A stretch of DNA of 13,189 nucleotides from Candidatus Agrococcus pullicola. Its GTDB lineage: Bacteria; Actinomycetota; Actinomycetes; Actinomycetales; Microbacteriaceae. Where the stretch lies: NCBI GenBank assembly GCA_019115685.1, contig DXDC01000163.1, forward strand, positions 1 to 13,189, read 5' to 3'. Position numbers and translations under genes: made by a program. Within the stretch, counting starts at the first letter, position 1. Every line of letters begins with the position of its first letter. The notes under the pieces were generated by a model. The model saw only the letters and a list, made by a program, of their open reading frames with translations. It was not told where the DNA came from and made no database searches. This document shows positions 7,119 through 13,189 of the stretch, piece after piece.

Positions 7119-7760
7119 ATGGTCATCAACAGTTCGAAAGACGCCCAGGTGCACTGGTACGGACAGGAGGGGCAGCCGCTCGTCGTGCTGCTGCACGACT
7201 ACATGGGCCGACTGCCGTGGATCGACGCCTACGCCAGACGACTGGCGGAGCAGGGTTACTGGGTCGGCGTTCCAGACTTCTTCGCCGGCCGCTCGACAAC
7301 CGATCACGACGACGCGGTCTCGCTGATGCAGGAGCGCATGCAGGATCTGCCGAACGCGCTCCGCATCGTGCAGGAGGTGATCGGCGAGGGCCGTGCACTC
7401 GGCAGCCGGGCGGTCGCTCTGATCGGTTTCTCGATGGGCACTCGACTCGGGCTCGCGTACGCGAGCGAGCATCCCGGCGTGGATGCGATGGTCGGATACT
7501 ACGGCCGGCCGCACGACCCGAGCGCGCACGTGCGGATGCCGGTGCTCTTCCAACTCGGCTATGACGACGATGCCACCGATGCGAAGGCGTTGCAGTCGGA
7601 GATGGCCGAACAGGGATTCGAAGAGATCGAGATTGTCGTTGAACCGGATGCCCGCCACGGGTTCCAGAACGAGCAGAACACCGAGAAGTTCGACGCGGAT
7701 GCTGCCGAGCGGGCCTGGCAGCGTACGCTCGCGTTCTTACGTGCTCGTGTTCTCGGCTGA
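7119..7760 (+). CDS. Dienelactone hydrolase family alpha/beta hydrolase
   Basis: A 213-residue cytosolic alpha/beta hydrolase. The first strand and oxyanion region are LVVLLHDYMG (21-30). GVPDFFAGR (50-58) is typical of dienelactone hydrolase relatives. The nucleophile elbow GFSMG puts serine at 105. The acid is one of D149-D151 in LGYDDDATD, and the base is H180 in ARHGFQN. Length fits the family (about 200-240). Classical dienelactone hydrolases use cysteine in this elbow, so the serine points to an esterase or lactonase of unknown substrate rather than chlorocatechol breakdown. No aromatic-degradation genes lie nearby. The start is secured by AAGGAG five bases upstream. The gene stands alone and is closed by the strong hairpin at 7773-7808. 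Confidence 0.93.
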   Translation: MVINSSKDAQVHWYGQEGQPLVVLLHDYMGRLPWIDAYARRLAEQGYWVGVPDFFAGRSTTDHDDAVSLMQERMQDLPNALRIVQEVIGEGRALGSRAVALIGFSMGTRLGLAYASEHPGVDAMVGYYGRPHDPSAHVRMPVLFQLGYDDDATDAKALQSEMAEQGFEEIEIVVEPDARHGFQNEQNTEKFDADAAERAWQRTLAFLRARVLG

Positions 7761-7772
7761 GCAAGAAAGGGT

Positions 7773-7808
7773 GAAGGCGGGGCGGCATGAGGGGACCGCC
7801 CCGCCTTC
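7773..7808. terminator. Bidirectional intrinsic terminator between convergent genes
   Basis: GAAGGCGGGGCGG (7773-7785) and CCGCCCCGCCTTC (7796-7808) form a perfect 13-bp stem with a 10-base loop. TTCTTGAGGG follows on the plus strand and ACCCTTTCTTGC on the minus strand. Short T-rich runs on both sides and the position between the ends of the hydrolase and surface-protein genes make a shared terminator likely. Confidence 0.85.
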
Positions 7809-7823
7809 TTGAGGGACAGGTGA

Positions 7824-10736
7824 TCAGCCTGCGTTGAACCTGCGGGCACCAGCCAGGAGTGCTCCGCCGAACATCGCGAGGGCAGCTAGGCCGAGGAGAG
7901 CGACGGTTGCCCCGTCGAAGCCTGTCTGCGGCAGCTTGTCGCTGTCGTCACTGTCCCGGTCGGTGGGTTCCGGGTCGGTAGTCGGTTCCGGTGCCGTCGG
8001 ATCCGGGTCCGTGGGCTCTGGGTCCGTCGGTTCGGGGTCCGTGGGCTCTGGATCGGTGGGCTCGGGATCTTCCGAAACCGTGAGCGTTACGGAGGCGGAT
8101 CCCGACTCACCGCTGACGGTGACGACGTACTCTCCCGCTGCCACGTTCTCAGCGGAGAGCGTGCCGGTGAATGCGCCGGTGTCGTCCGAGGTCGTCGTAC
8201 CGACGAAGTCGTCGTCGAACGTGATCGTGAGCTCCTCGTCGGCAGCGAAGCCACTGCCGCTGAGCTGGATGCCGTCGGCGAGCTCGTCGCTCGTGACCGT
8301 GCTCTTCTCGAGCTCGATCGTCGGCTCGGCGGGCTCAGGGTCGTCCTCGATGACCGTGATCGATACCGAGACGGTTCCGGATTCGCCCGTCACCGTGATC
8401 GTGTATTCGCCGGGTTCGACGTTGTCGATGGCGATGGTTTCGGTGAACGAGCCTTCGTCATCGGCGGTTGCTGCATCGATCTCGGTTCCTTCGAACGCGA
8501 TCGAGAGTTCCTCGCCGGAGCCGAAGCCACTGCCGCTGAGCTGGATGCCGTCGGCGAGTTCGCTCGTGGTGACGGTGTCGGTCTCCAGTTCGATCTCCGG
8601 GTCGGCCGGAGCCGGCTCGTCGGCGGTCACGGTGATCGTTACCGCTGTGTCGAGCGACTGCGCTGCGACGAGCCATCCGCCGCCGCTGATCCAGTTCTGC
8701 AGGAATGCGACTTCGTGCTCGCCGGGTTCGACATCCGCACGAGTGAGGGTGACCGCAGCGGCACCTTCGCCATCGGTCGTCAGCGTGTGCCAAAGCTCAC
8801 CGTCGAACGTGATCTCGAGTTCGGTATCGGGGCGGAATCCCGTTGCCGAAATGCTGACGCCGCTGTCTGCGAGTTCGCTCTGCGTCAGCTCGGTCGGATC
8901 GAGCTGCACTTCGGGGCTCCAGTTGTCGGCGATGACTTCGAGGGTTGCCGTGGAGCTCACGTCGCCGCTCGTCGCAGTCACGGTGTGACTGCCGGGTGAT
9001 ACCTGAGCGGTCACGGTCTGGGAGAACGTGCCGTTCGTGTCGGTCGTGGCCGTGCCGGCTTCGATGTCGTCGATCGTGATGACGACGTCACTCTGCTCCG
9101 GGAAGTTCGTGCCGGAGACGGTCACGCCTTCCGTCAGGAGCTCGTCGACGGTCACTTCCTCCGGCTGCACTGCGACGACGGGGGGCACGGCATTCGGTTC
9201 GACCTCGATCGTCGCGGACGCGGTTACTCCGTCACTCTCCGCGGTCACGGTGTACTCGCCAGCTTCGATTGACGCAGTGACGAGCTGTGTGAACGCGCCA
9301 TCGCTATCGGTTGTTGCCGTGCCCGCTTCGACGTCGTCGATGCTGATCGTCACGTCGCTGTCACCGGGGAATCCGGTTCCGGAGACCGTAATGCCGTCTT
9401 CTGCCATCTCGTCCACAGTCAGGTTGTCTGGGGAGACGGAGAGTTCCGGTTCGGTCGGATCTTCAGTGACGGTGACGGAACCCGTGGCGGTCGCCGAACC
9501 GCTCGACGCGGTCACCGTGTAGGTACCGGGAGCAAGGGTCGCGGAGACACCCGTGGAGAACGCGCCGTCATTGTCGCTCGTCGTCGTGCCGACGGTGTCG
9601 CCGTCGATACTGATGGTGACGTCGCTGCTGGCGGGGAAGTCAACGCCTTCGACGGTGAGGCCACCGTCGGCGAGCTCGGACGCGGTCAGCGTCCCGGGCG
9701 TCACGACGATCTCCGGCTCCGCTGGGTCTTCCGTTACGGTGATCGATTCGTTTGCCGAGATGGAGCCCGACGACGCGGTGATCGTGTGGCTGCCTGCTGC
9801 AACCGATGCGGTCACCGTGGTGCTGAATGCGCCGCTGGTGTCCGTCGAGGCTTGTCCCGCATCCGTGCCGCCGATGTCGATCGTCACCGTGCTCGACGGC
9901 GGGAAGTTCACACCGCTGACGGAGACGCCGTCGGCTTCGAGCTCGCTGACGGTGAGCGAGGTCGGGGAGACTTCGATGGATGCCGGTTCTGGGTCTGCGT
10001 CCACGGTGAGCGACGTGGATGCGCTCGCCGAGCCCGACGTCGCTGTGAGCGTGTAGGTGCCCGGGTCGAGGCTCGCTGAAGCGCTCGCTGCGAATGCGCC
10101 GTTGGCGTCGGTTGATGCTGAGCCTGCGTCGATACCGTCAATGGTGATGGAGACCGAACTGGAGGCAGGGAAGTCGACTCCTGTGACGTCGACGCCCTGG
10201 GAGGCCAGTTCGCTCTGCGTGAGGCTGCTCGGTGAGACCGAGACCTCGGGCTCGTAGAAAGGTGTTTCGAGCGTTGCTGTGAACGGCTCGGTGCCTTCCG
10301 CGCAGTTGGGCAGGTTGGGCAGGTGTACTTTCAACTCGCCCGTTGCGACGCCGTCACTGGTGATGCTTCCGCTGATGCGGAACCTTGTGTCGCTGGTGGG
10401 GTCGTCGTACGTGAACCAGTACTCGGCGTCGAACGATCCGTCGTCCGCGATGGGGATTTCCGGATTCTCGCCCCAATACATTGCAACGGGCCACCCGCTG
10501 CAATACATGTAGGTTTGCGCATCGATCTCGCCGATGTGACCGTTGGAAACCGGGAATGTGACGGTTCGTTCCGTACTCTGGCCGATCGGGCCGGTATAGA
10601 CTCCGGCGGGTACATCCGGCGCCGCGGAAGCCTGTGCGATGCCGAGGCTCGCGAGAACCATGGTGGCTGCTGTCAGTGCGGCAGCGATGAACGGCTTACG
10701 CCTGCTGCGCCTTGCTGCTGGTGCGCGCTGGGACAT
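7824..10736 (-). CDS. LPXTG-anchored surface protein with eight Ig-like repeats
   Basis: A 970-residue secreted, wall-anchored protein. The signal peptide has a basic stretch RRSRRKPF, a hydrophobic core and a likely cut after QASA (residue 38). Residues 39-160 form an unrecognised domain with two cysteines, C79 and C145, that may pair. Residues 162-894 are eight repeats of about 88-105 residues, each opening with a phrase like SPTSLTVSELEADGVSVSG, then FPxSSxVxIxIDG, TDxxGAF and GxYTVTA, as expected for bacterial Ig-like domains. A DPEPT stalk (890-926) leads to LPQTG (935-939), a hydrophobic segment and the basic tail ARRFNAG, a standard sortase signal. I chose the ATG at 10736 because AGGAGAGG lies six bases upstream; in-frame ATGs farther up would place that site inside the coding region. 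Adhesion or wall structure is the likely role, inferred from architecture only. No sortase gene is in view. Confidence 0.93.
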   Translation of the reverse strand: MSQRAPAARRSRRKPFIAAALTAATMVLASLGIAQASAAPDVPAGVYTGPIGQSTERTVTFPVSNGHIGEIDAQTYMYCSGWPVAMYWGENPEIPIADDGSFDAEYWFTYDDPTSDTRFRISGSITSDGVATGELKVHLPNLPNCAEGTEPFTATLETPFYEPEVSVSPSSLTQSELASQGVDVTGVDFPASSSVSITIDGIDAGSASTDANGAFAASASASLDPGTYTLTATSGSASASTSLTVDADPEPASIEVSPTSLTVSELEADGVSVSGVNFPPSSTVTIDIGGTDAGQASTDTSGAFSTTVTASVAAGSHTITASSGSISANESITVTEDPAEPEIVVTPGTLTASELADGGLTVEGVDFPASSDVTISIDGDTVGTTTSDNDGAFSTGVSATLAPGTYTVTASSGSATATGSVTVTEDPTEPELSVSPDNLTVDEMAEDGITVSGTGFPGDSDVTISIDDVEAGTATTDSDGAFTQLVTASIEAGEYTVTAESDGVTASATIEVEPNAVPPVVAVQPEEVTVDELLTEGVTVSGTNFPEQSDVVITIDDIEAGTATTDTNGTFSQTVTAQVSPGSHTVTATSGDVSSTATLEVIADNWSPEVQLDPTELTQSELADSGVSISATGFRPDTELEITFDGELWHTLTTDGEGAAAVTLTRADVEPGEHEVAFLQNWISGGGWLVAAQSLDTAVTITVTADEPAPADPEIELETDTVTTSELADGIQLSGSGFGSGEELSIAFEGTEIDAATADDEGSFTETIAIDNVEPGEYTITVTGESGTVSVSITVIEDDPEPAEPTIELEKSTVTSDELADGIQLSGSGFAADEELTITFDDDFVGTTTSDDTGAFTGTLSAENVAAGEYVVTVSGESGSASVTLTVSEDPEPTDPEPTDPEPTDPEPTDPDPTAPEPTTDPEPTDRDSDDSDKLPQTGFDGATVALLGLAALAMFGGALLAGARRFNAG
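7920..7934 (-). other. LPQTG sorting signal codons
   Basis: These codons encode LPQTG (residues 935-939). They are followed by FDG, about 20 hydrophobic residues and a basic C-terminal tail, the tripartite signal cut by sortase between T and G for covalent attachment to peptidoglycan. Confidence 0.92.
7959..8069 (-). repeat. 15-bp tandem repeat encoding the DPEPT stalk
   Basis: Roughly seven units encode DPEPT and close variants (DPDPT, APEPT). At DNA level the units are near-identical: the plus-strand 17-mer GGGTCCGTGGGCTCTGG occurs at 8005-8021 and again exactly 30 bp on at 8035-8051. Such arrays often change length by slippage in steps of five residues, lengthening or shortening the wall-spanning stalk without breaking the frame. 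Confidence 0.85.
8055..10253 (-). repeat. Eight tandem Ig-like repeats (protein-level), about 267-315 bp each
   Basis: The units cover residues 162-251, 252-341, 342-430, 431-519, 520-608, 609-713, 714-805 and 806-894. Repeats 1-5 share the FPxSSxVxIxIDG core. Repeats 7-8 share SELADGIQLSGSGF and end with acidic EDPEP linkers. Repeat 6 is longer and holds an aromatic insertion near residues 676-700. DNA identity is mostly low, so the array is old. The exception is between repeats 7 and 8, where a 37-bp stretch is identical (8246-8282 and 8522-8558, offset 276 bp or 92 codons). Confidence 0.88.
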
Positions 10737-10742
10737 TGGGTA

Positions 10743-10750
10743 CCTCTCCT
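10743..10750 (-). promoter_or_regulatory. Ribosome-binding site fixing the surface-protein start
   Basis: The minus strand reads AGGAGAGG six bases before the ATG at 10736. It argues for that start over the in-frame ATGs at 10763 and 10799. CATGAGGA is also duplicated just upstream at a 10-bp interval (plus-strand TCCTCATG at 10747-10754 and 10757-10764). Confidence 0.75.
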
Positions 10751-10795
10751 CATGTTTCCTCATGGTCATAGTTCTCCGTCGCCCGGTATCGATGC

Positions 10796-10810
10796 GCACT
10801 ACTGCAGTGC
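10796..10810. promoter_or_regulatory. Inverted repeat upstream of the surface-protein gene
   Basis: GCACT (10796-10800) and AGTGC (10806-10810) flank ACTGC and make a 15-bp dyad in the gap between the surface-protein and VOC genes. It could be an operator or a leader hairpin. The arms are short and no promoter hexamers are clear beside it. Confidence 0.28.
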
Positions 10811-10882
10811 TTGACGAATCGCCGTGGTTGGCGGGAAACCATCACTCCAAAGCTAGGAACGCGCGCGTGGAACATCCAGCGT

Positions 10883-10908
10883 TCGGATTGTTTCCGGACG
10901 AATCCGGA
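10883..10908. promoter_or_regulatory. Helically phased CGGA repeats with overlapping dyads (candidate operator)
   Basis: TCGGA (10883), CCGGA (10894) and CCGGA (10904) recur at 11- and 10-bp steps, so they fall on one face of the DNA. The last two sit in the hairpin-capable dyad TCCGGACGAATCCGGA (10893-10908). CGGATT (10884-10889) also pairs with AATCCG (10901-10906). The site lies in the 272-bp divergent gap (10737-11008), about 145-175 bp before the surface-protein ATG and about 100 bp before the VOC start. The bound regulator is unknown. Confidence 0.35.
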
Positions 10909-11008
10909 CAACGGCCCACAGGGGCGTTGTCGTACTAGGGAGGGATCTACGGTGCTTGAGTCTTCGAAGGCGGCGGAGGGATGCAGAAGCGTATGGCATC
11001 GTTGGTGC

Positions 11009-11428
11009 ATGGAGCAAAGAGTGAGTTTGATCACGCTGGCCGTTGCCGACGTGGATGCCAGTAAACGCTTCTATCTCGACGGGCTGGGATGGTCTCCGTA
11101 TCTCGATGCTCCTGGCGAAGTGGTCATGATTCAGGTGGGGCAACACCTCGTGCTGAGCCTGTGGGATGCCGGTCACTTCGAGGATGAGGTCGGCTCCAGG
11201 ATGCGCGGGGACGGTGTTCCTCCCATCACGCTCGCCCACAACGTGAGCTCGAACGAGGAGGTCGACGAGATTCTCTCGCTCGCTGCGAAGATCGGCGCTG
11301 ATCCTGTAATGCCGGCGCAGGAGCGAGAGTGGGGCGGTTACTCCGGATACTTCGCCGACCCGGATGGATACAGGTGGGAGATCGCCCACGCTCCGGGCGA
11401 ACTGGGCGATCTCGTCGTGCCGACGTAG
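11009..11428 (+). CDS. VOC-family (glyoxalase/bleomycin-resistance fold) protein
   Basis: A 139-residue protein with the single-domain VOC layout of two beta-alpha-beta-beta-beta modules. The N-terminal MEQRVSLITLAVADVDASKRFYLDGLGW is the usual first strand and helix (quoted here in part: VSLITLAVADVDASKRFY). The C-terminal GYSGYFADPDGYRWEIAHAP carries E124 at the usual metal-ligand position of the last strand. The first-strand histidine of true glyoxalase I is absent, so lactoylglutathione lyase activity is not supported and the substrate is unknown. The ATG at 11009 gives the MEQR start common in homologues but has no good ribosome-binding site. A GTG at 11021 with GGAG six bases upstream is an alternative. 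The gene converges on the LysR gene with 117 bp between and no clear terminator. Confidence 0.88.
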   Translation: MEQRVSLITLAVADVDASKRFYLDGLGWSPYLDAPGEVVMIQVGQHLVLSLWDAGHFEDEVGSRMRGDGVPPITLAHNVSSNEEVDEILSLAAKIGADPVMPAQEREWGGYSGYFADPDGYRWEIAHAPGELGDLVVPT

Positions 11429-11545
11429 CCAATCCACCGGTCACACGCCGATGCGTCGTTCGGTGCGCAGTTTATGTCGGAATTCTTTACTCGTATCGAC
11501 TCAAAGTCCGCACTGAACCACTCACGCAGCATCCCGTCCGCGGAG

Positions 11546-12439
11546 TCAGGGAGCCTCGCACGAGGCGATGGCACTCGCTCGATCGAGCGCCGCGCGAACG
11601 AGCGGTCGCTCCGCCGATCCTTTCGGCATGAGCGCGTAGATGAAGCGCGTTGGTGTCGGGCCGGTAACGGGCTTCAGTACGACGCCCGCAGGAATCGCCG
11701 GCGCGACTAGCGCCGGTACGAGCGAGATGCCGATCCCTTTGGCGACGAGCGCCAGCGCGCTCGAAAGATCCGTTGCCTCGATGCGGAAATCGGGTTGGAA
11801 GCCGGCCGCGGCACACGCGTTCATGACTATCCTGTGACAAAAGCCGTCGGTGACGTCGTTCGAAATCCAGTCGTGCCCATTCAGCTCGCCGAGCGGAATC
11901 TCGTCGAGCTCGGCAAGCGGATGCGAAACGGGAAGCGCGGCGACGAAGGGGTCCTCGGTCAACAGGAGGGCGTCGTAGCCGGAAGGCACAGCGGGGTCCT
12001 GGGGCAGCACGGCCAGCTGCAGATCGGGCCGCGGAGTGCGAGCAGCGTCGAGCTCATCAGTGAGTACGAGCTCGAGGCGTGCGTCCGGGAACTCCTCCGC
12101 GAGGCTCGAGAGTATCTCCGGCATCCAGGTGGGGCCCAGCGATGAGAAGTAGGCGATCGTAAGACCGGATCGCTGGCCCGTTCTCAGTTCCCGAACGAAG
12201 TCTTCGAGCGCACCGAGTTCATTGAGAACGCGATCGATCTGTTCCGCCAGCGCGGCTCCCTGCTCGGTCGGCTCCAGTCCTCTGCCCGATCGCGAGAACA
12301 GCGGTGTGCCCGCCCAGCGTTGCAGCCCAGATATCTGTTGACTGATGGCCGAGGGCGAATAACCGAGAGCTTCGGCCGCGCCGCGAACCGAGCCAGTGGC
12401 GACAACGGAACGCCAGGCGCGCAGTTGTTGAATCTCCAT
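11546..12439 (-). CDS. LysR-family transcriptional regulator
   Basis: A 297-residue DNA-binding regulator. Residues 2-60 are the winged helix-turn-helix, with MEIQQLRAWRSVVATGSVRG at the start, the recognition helix in SPSAISQQISGLQ (28-40) and PLFSRSGRGLEPTEQG as the wing. A linker helix follows (62-86). From about residue 92 (LTIAYFSSLG) comes the two-lobed periplasmic-binding-protein-like effector domain, with VAKGIGISLVPALVAP in the typical late position. Length is normal. It is divergent from the EamA exporter gene across a 90-bp AT-rich gap, the usual arrangement for a LysR protein that controls its neighbour and itself. The effector is probably the exported compound or a relative, which is inference. 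No ribosome-binding site is obvious before its ATG. Confidence 0.96.
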   Translation of the reverse strand: MEIQQLRAWRSVVATGSVRGAAEALGYSPSAISQQISGLQRWAGTPLFSRSGRGLEPTEQGAALAEQIDRVLNELGALEDFVRELRTGQRSGLTIAYFSSLGPTWMPEILSSLAEEFPDARLELVLTDELDAARTPRPDLQLAVLPQDPAVPSGYDALLLTEDPFVAALPVSHPLAELDEIPLGELNGHDWISNDVTDGFCHRIVMNACAAAGFQPDFRIEATDLSSALALVAKGIGISLVPALVAPAIPAGVVLKPVTGPTPTRFIYALMPKGSAERPLVRAALDRASAIASCEAP

Positions 12440-12465
12440 GCGGACAGACTAGCAACAGTTAAGCA

Positions 12466-12480
12466 ATTGTAAACAGTAAT
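12466..12480. promoter_or_regulatory. Candidate LysR operator (T-N11-A) between lysR-type gene and exporter gene
   Basis: ATTGTAAACAGTAAT is a 15-bp site with ATT/AAT ends and contains T-N11-A (12467 to 12479), the LysR-family core. It sits in a strikingly AT-rich stretch (about 12451-12500) within GC-rich DNA. It overlaps the start of a perfect 10-bp palindrome, ATTCATGAAT (12479-12488). Position between the divergent genes supports a shared regulatory region. Confidence 0.4.
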
Positions 12481-12529
12481 TCATGAATGTTTGCTTGTGT
12501 GAACGGTCTGGCAGGTGGACGATCGATGT

Positions 12530-13189
12530 ATGAGCAATCAACCGACTCTCACTCAGCGGGAAGCAGTGACCCGGAGGCGCGCTGACGGTTCGCGGCTCGT
12601 CGTGATCGCCGCGTTGGTCACGGTGATCCTGTGGGCATCGGCATTCGTCGTGATCAGGGGCGTGGGAGACCACTTCGGGCCCGGCTCCCTGGCGCTGCTG
12701 CGGATGCTCGTCGGCAGCGTCGTGCTGGGCGCGATCGCGGCTATGGCTCGCGTTCGGATGCCGCGCTGGCGTGACCTGCCGCTCATCGCGCTCTGGGGTG
12801 TGGCGTGGTTCGGGCTGTACAACCTTGCGCTCAATGCGGCCGAGGTCGATCTCGACGCCGGCACGACGGCGATGATCGTCAACCTTGCGCCACTGTTCGT
12901 GGTCGTGTTCGGCGGCATCGTGCTGCGAGAAGGATTCCCTCGCCCGCTCGTCTTCGGAGCACCCCTGGCATTCCTCGGCGTCGTGCTGATCGCCAGTGGG
13001 TCGTGGACGGGGGATATCGCGTTGCGAGGCGTGCTGCTCGCCTTCGGAGCGGCGGTGCTCTACGGCGGCGCGACGCTGCTGCAGAAGCGTCTCCTGCGAG
13101 ACACGAACGCCACCTCGCTCACGTTCGCGGGAGCGGCCGCCGGGACCCTGATGCTCTTGCCCTGGTCGGGAGAGCTGCTCGCGGACATC
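12530..13189 (+). CDS. EamA/DMT-superfamily transporter, 3'-truncated by the window edge
   Basis: The frame is open from the ATG at 12530 to the right edge (220 codons) without a stop. After a short basic cytoplasmic head come membrane segments near 23-43, 52-72, 84-104, 108-130, 139-157, 164-185 and 197-211. ILWASAFVVIRG (33-44) and LALLRMLVG (54-62) are hallmark phrases of the first EamA domain. The second domain starts near 165 (ALRGVLLAFGAAVLYGGATL) and is cut. A full protein of about 300 residues with ten helices is expected, so roughly 80 are missing. Members export amino acids, metabolites or drugs; the substrate here is unknown. AGGTGG (12513-12518) is a weak ribosome-binding site. 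The divergent LysR gene is the likely regulator. Confidence 0.95.
   Translation, partial: MSNQPTLTQREAVTRRRADGSRLVVIAALVTVILWASAFVVIRGVGDHFGPGSLALLRMLVGSVVLGAIAAMARVRMPRWRDLPLIALWGVAWFGLYNLALNAAEVDLDAGTTAMIVNLAPLFVVVFGGIVLREGFPRPLVFGAPLAFLGVVLIASGSWTGDIALRGVLLAFGAAVLYGGATLLQKRLLRDTNATSLTFAGAAAGTLMLLPWSGELLADI

Noticed and set aside
7834..10056. Long plus-strand frames (7834-8988, 9028-9522, 9553-10056) rich in Ser/Val
   Set aside because: They mirror the repeats of the surface-protein gene. Their repetitiveness comes from that gene, and stops recur between them.
10693..10715. Tat export signal in the surface protein
   Set aside because: The stretch is SRRKPF, with the phenylalanine one place off the RRxFLK pattern; a normal Sec signal peptide explains it.
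10811..11008. Longer version of the VOC protein starting at 10811
   Set aside because: The extra 66 residues are Arg/Thr/Cys-rich with no VOC character and would cover the intergenic CGGA array; homologue-like sequence starts at MEQR.
11553..11566. GCCTCG/CGAGGC dyad at the end of the LysR gene as a terminator
   Set aside because: The loop would be two bases, it lies inside the coding sequence, and no T run follows.

Overview
The window is GC-rich, densely coding DNA of an actinobacterium, most likely Microbacteriaceae. The reasons are strong G/C preference at third codon positions, a PutA with the long actinobacterial C-terminal extension, a dCTP deaminase that closely matches the bifunctional mycobacterial type, and a cell-wall protein ending in an LPXTG sorting signal. 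It reads as ordinary chromosome: I see no insertion sequence, phage gene, CRISPR array, tRNA or rRNA. Two genes are cut by the window edges, putA at the left and an EamA exporter at the right.

Layout, left to right. (1) Positions 2-2383 (+) hold the C-terminal two thirds of PutA (proline to glutamate). (2) Positions 2521-2988 (+) hold a short PQQ-like beta-propeller remnant with no convincing start; it looks 5'-truncated. (3) Positions 5272-3009 (-) hold a two-gene ABC transporter of the MacB/LolCDE type, with ATPase and FtsX-like permease coupled by an ATGA overlap; the ATPase carries an unusual Pro/Gln-rich tail. (4) Positions 5412-6404 (+) hold two unrecognised small multi-pass membrane proteins. 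(5) Positions 7007-6429 (-) hold dcd. (6) Positions 7119-7760 (+) hold a dienelactone-hydrolase-family enzyme with a Ser nucleophile, followed by a strong bidirectional terminator at 7773-7808. (7) Positions 10736-7824 (-) hold a 970-residue secreted, sortase-anchored surface protein: signal peptide, unrecognised N-terminal domain, eight Ig-like repeats, a DPEPT stalk and LPQTG. (8) Positions 11009-11428 (+) hold a VOC/glyoxalase-fold protein. (9) Positions 12439-11546 (-) hold a LysR regulator, divergent from an EamA/DMT exporter at 12530 to the right edge.

Links between genes are local. The ATPase and permease form one transporter. LysR and EamA form a classic regulator/exporter pair sharing a 90-bp AT-rich intergenic region with a T-N11-A motif. 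The surface protein needs a sortase encoded elsewhere. PutA, dcd, the hydrolase and the VOC protein look like independent single genes. I found no convincing new multi-gene system. The items most worth a second look are the repeat-array surface protein with its unknown N-terminal domain and phased upstream repeats, the tailed ABC ATPase, and the headless beta-propeller ORF.
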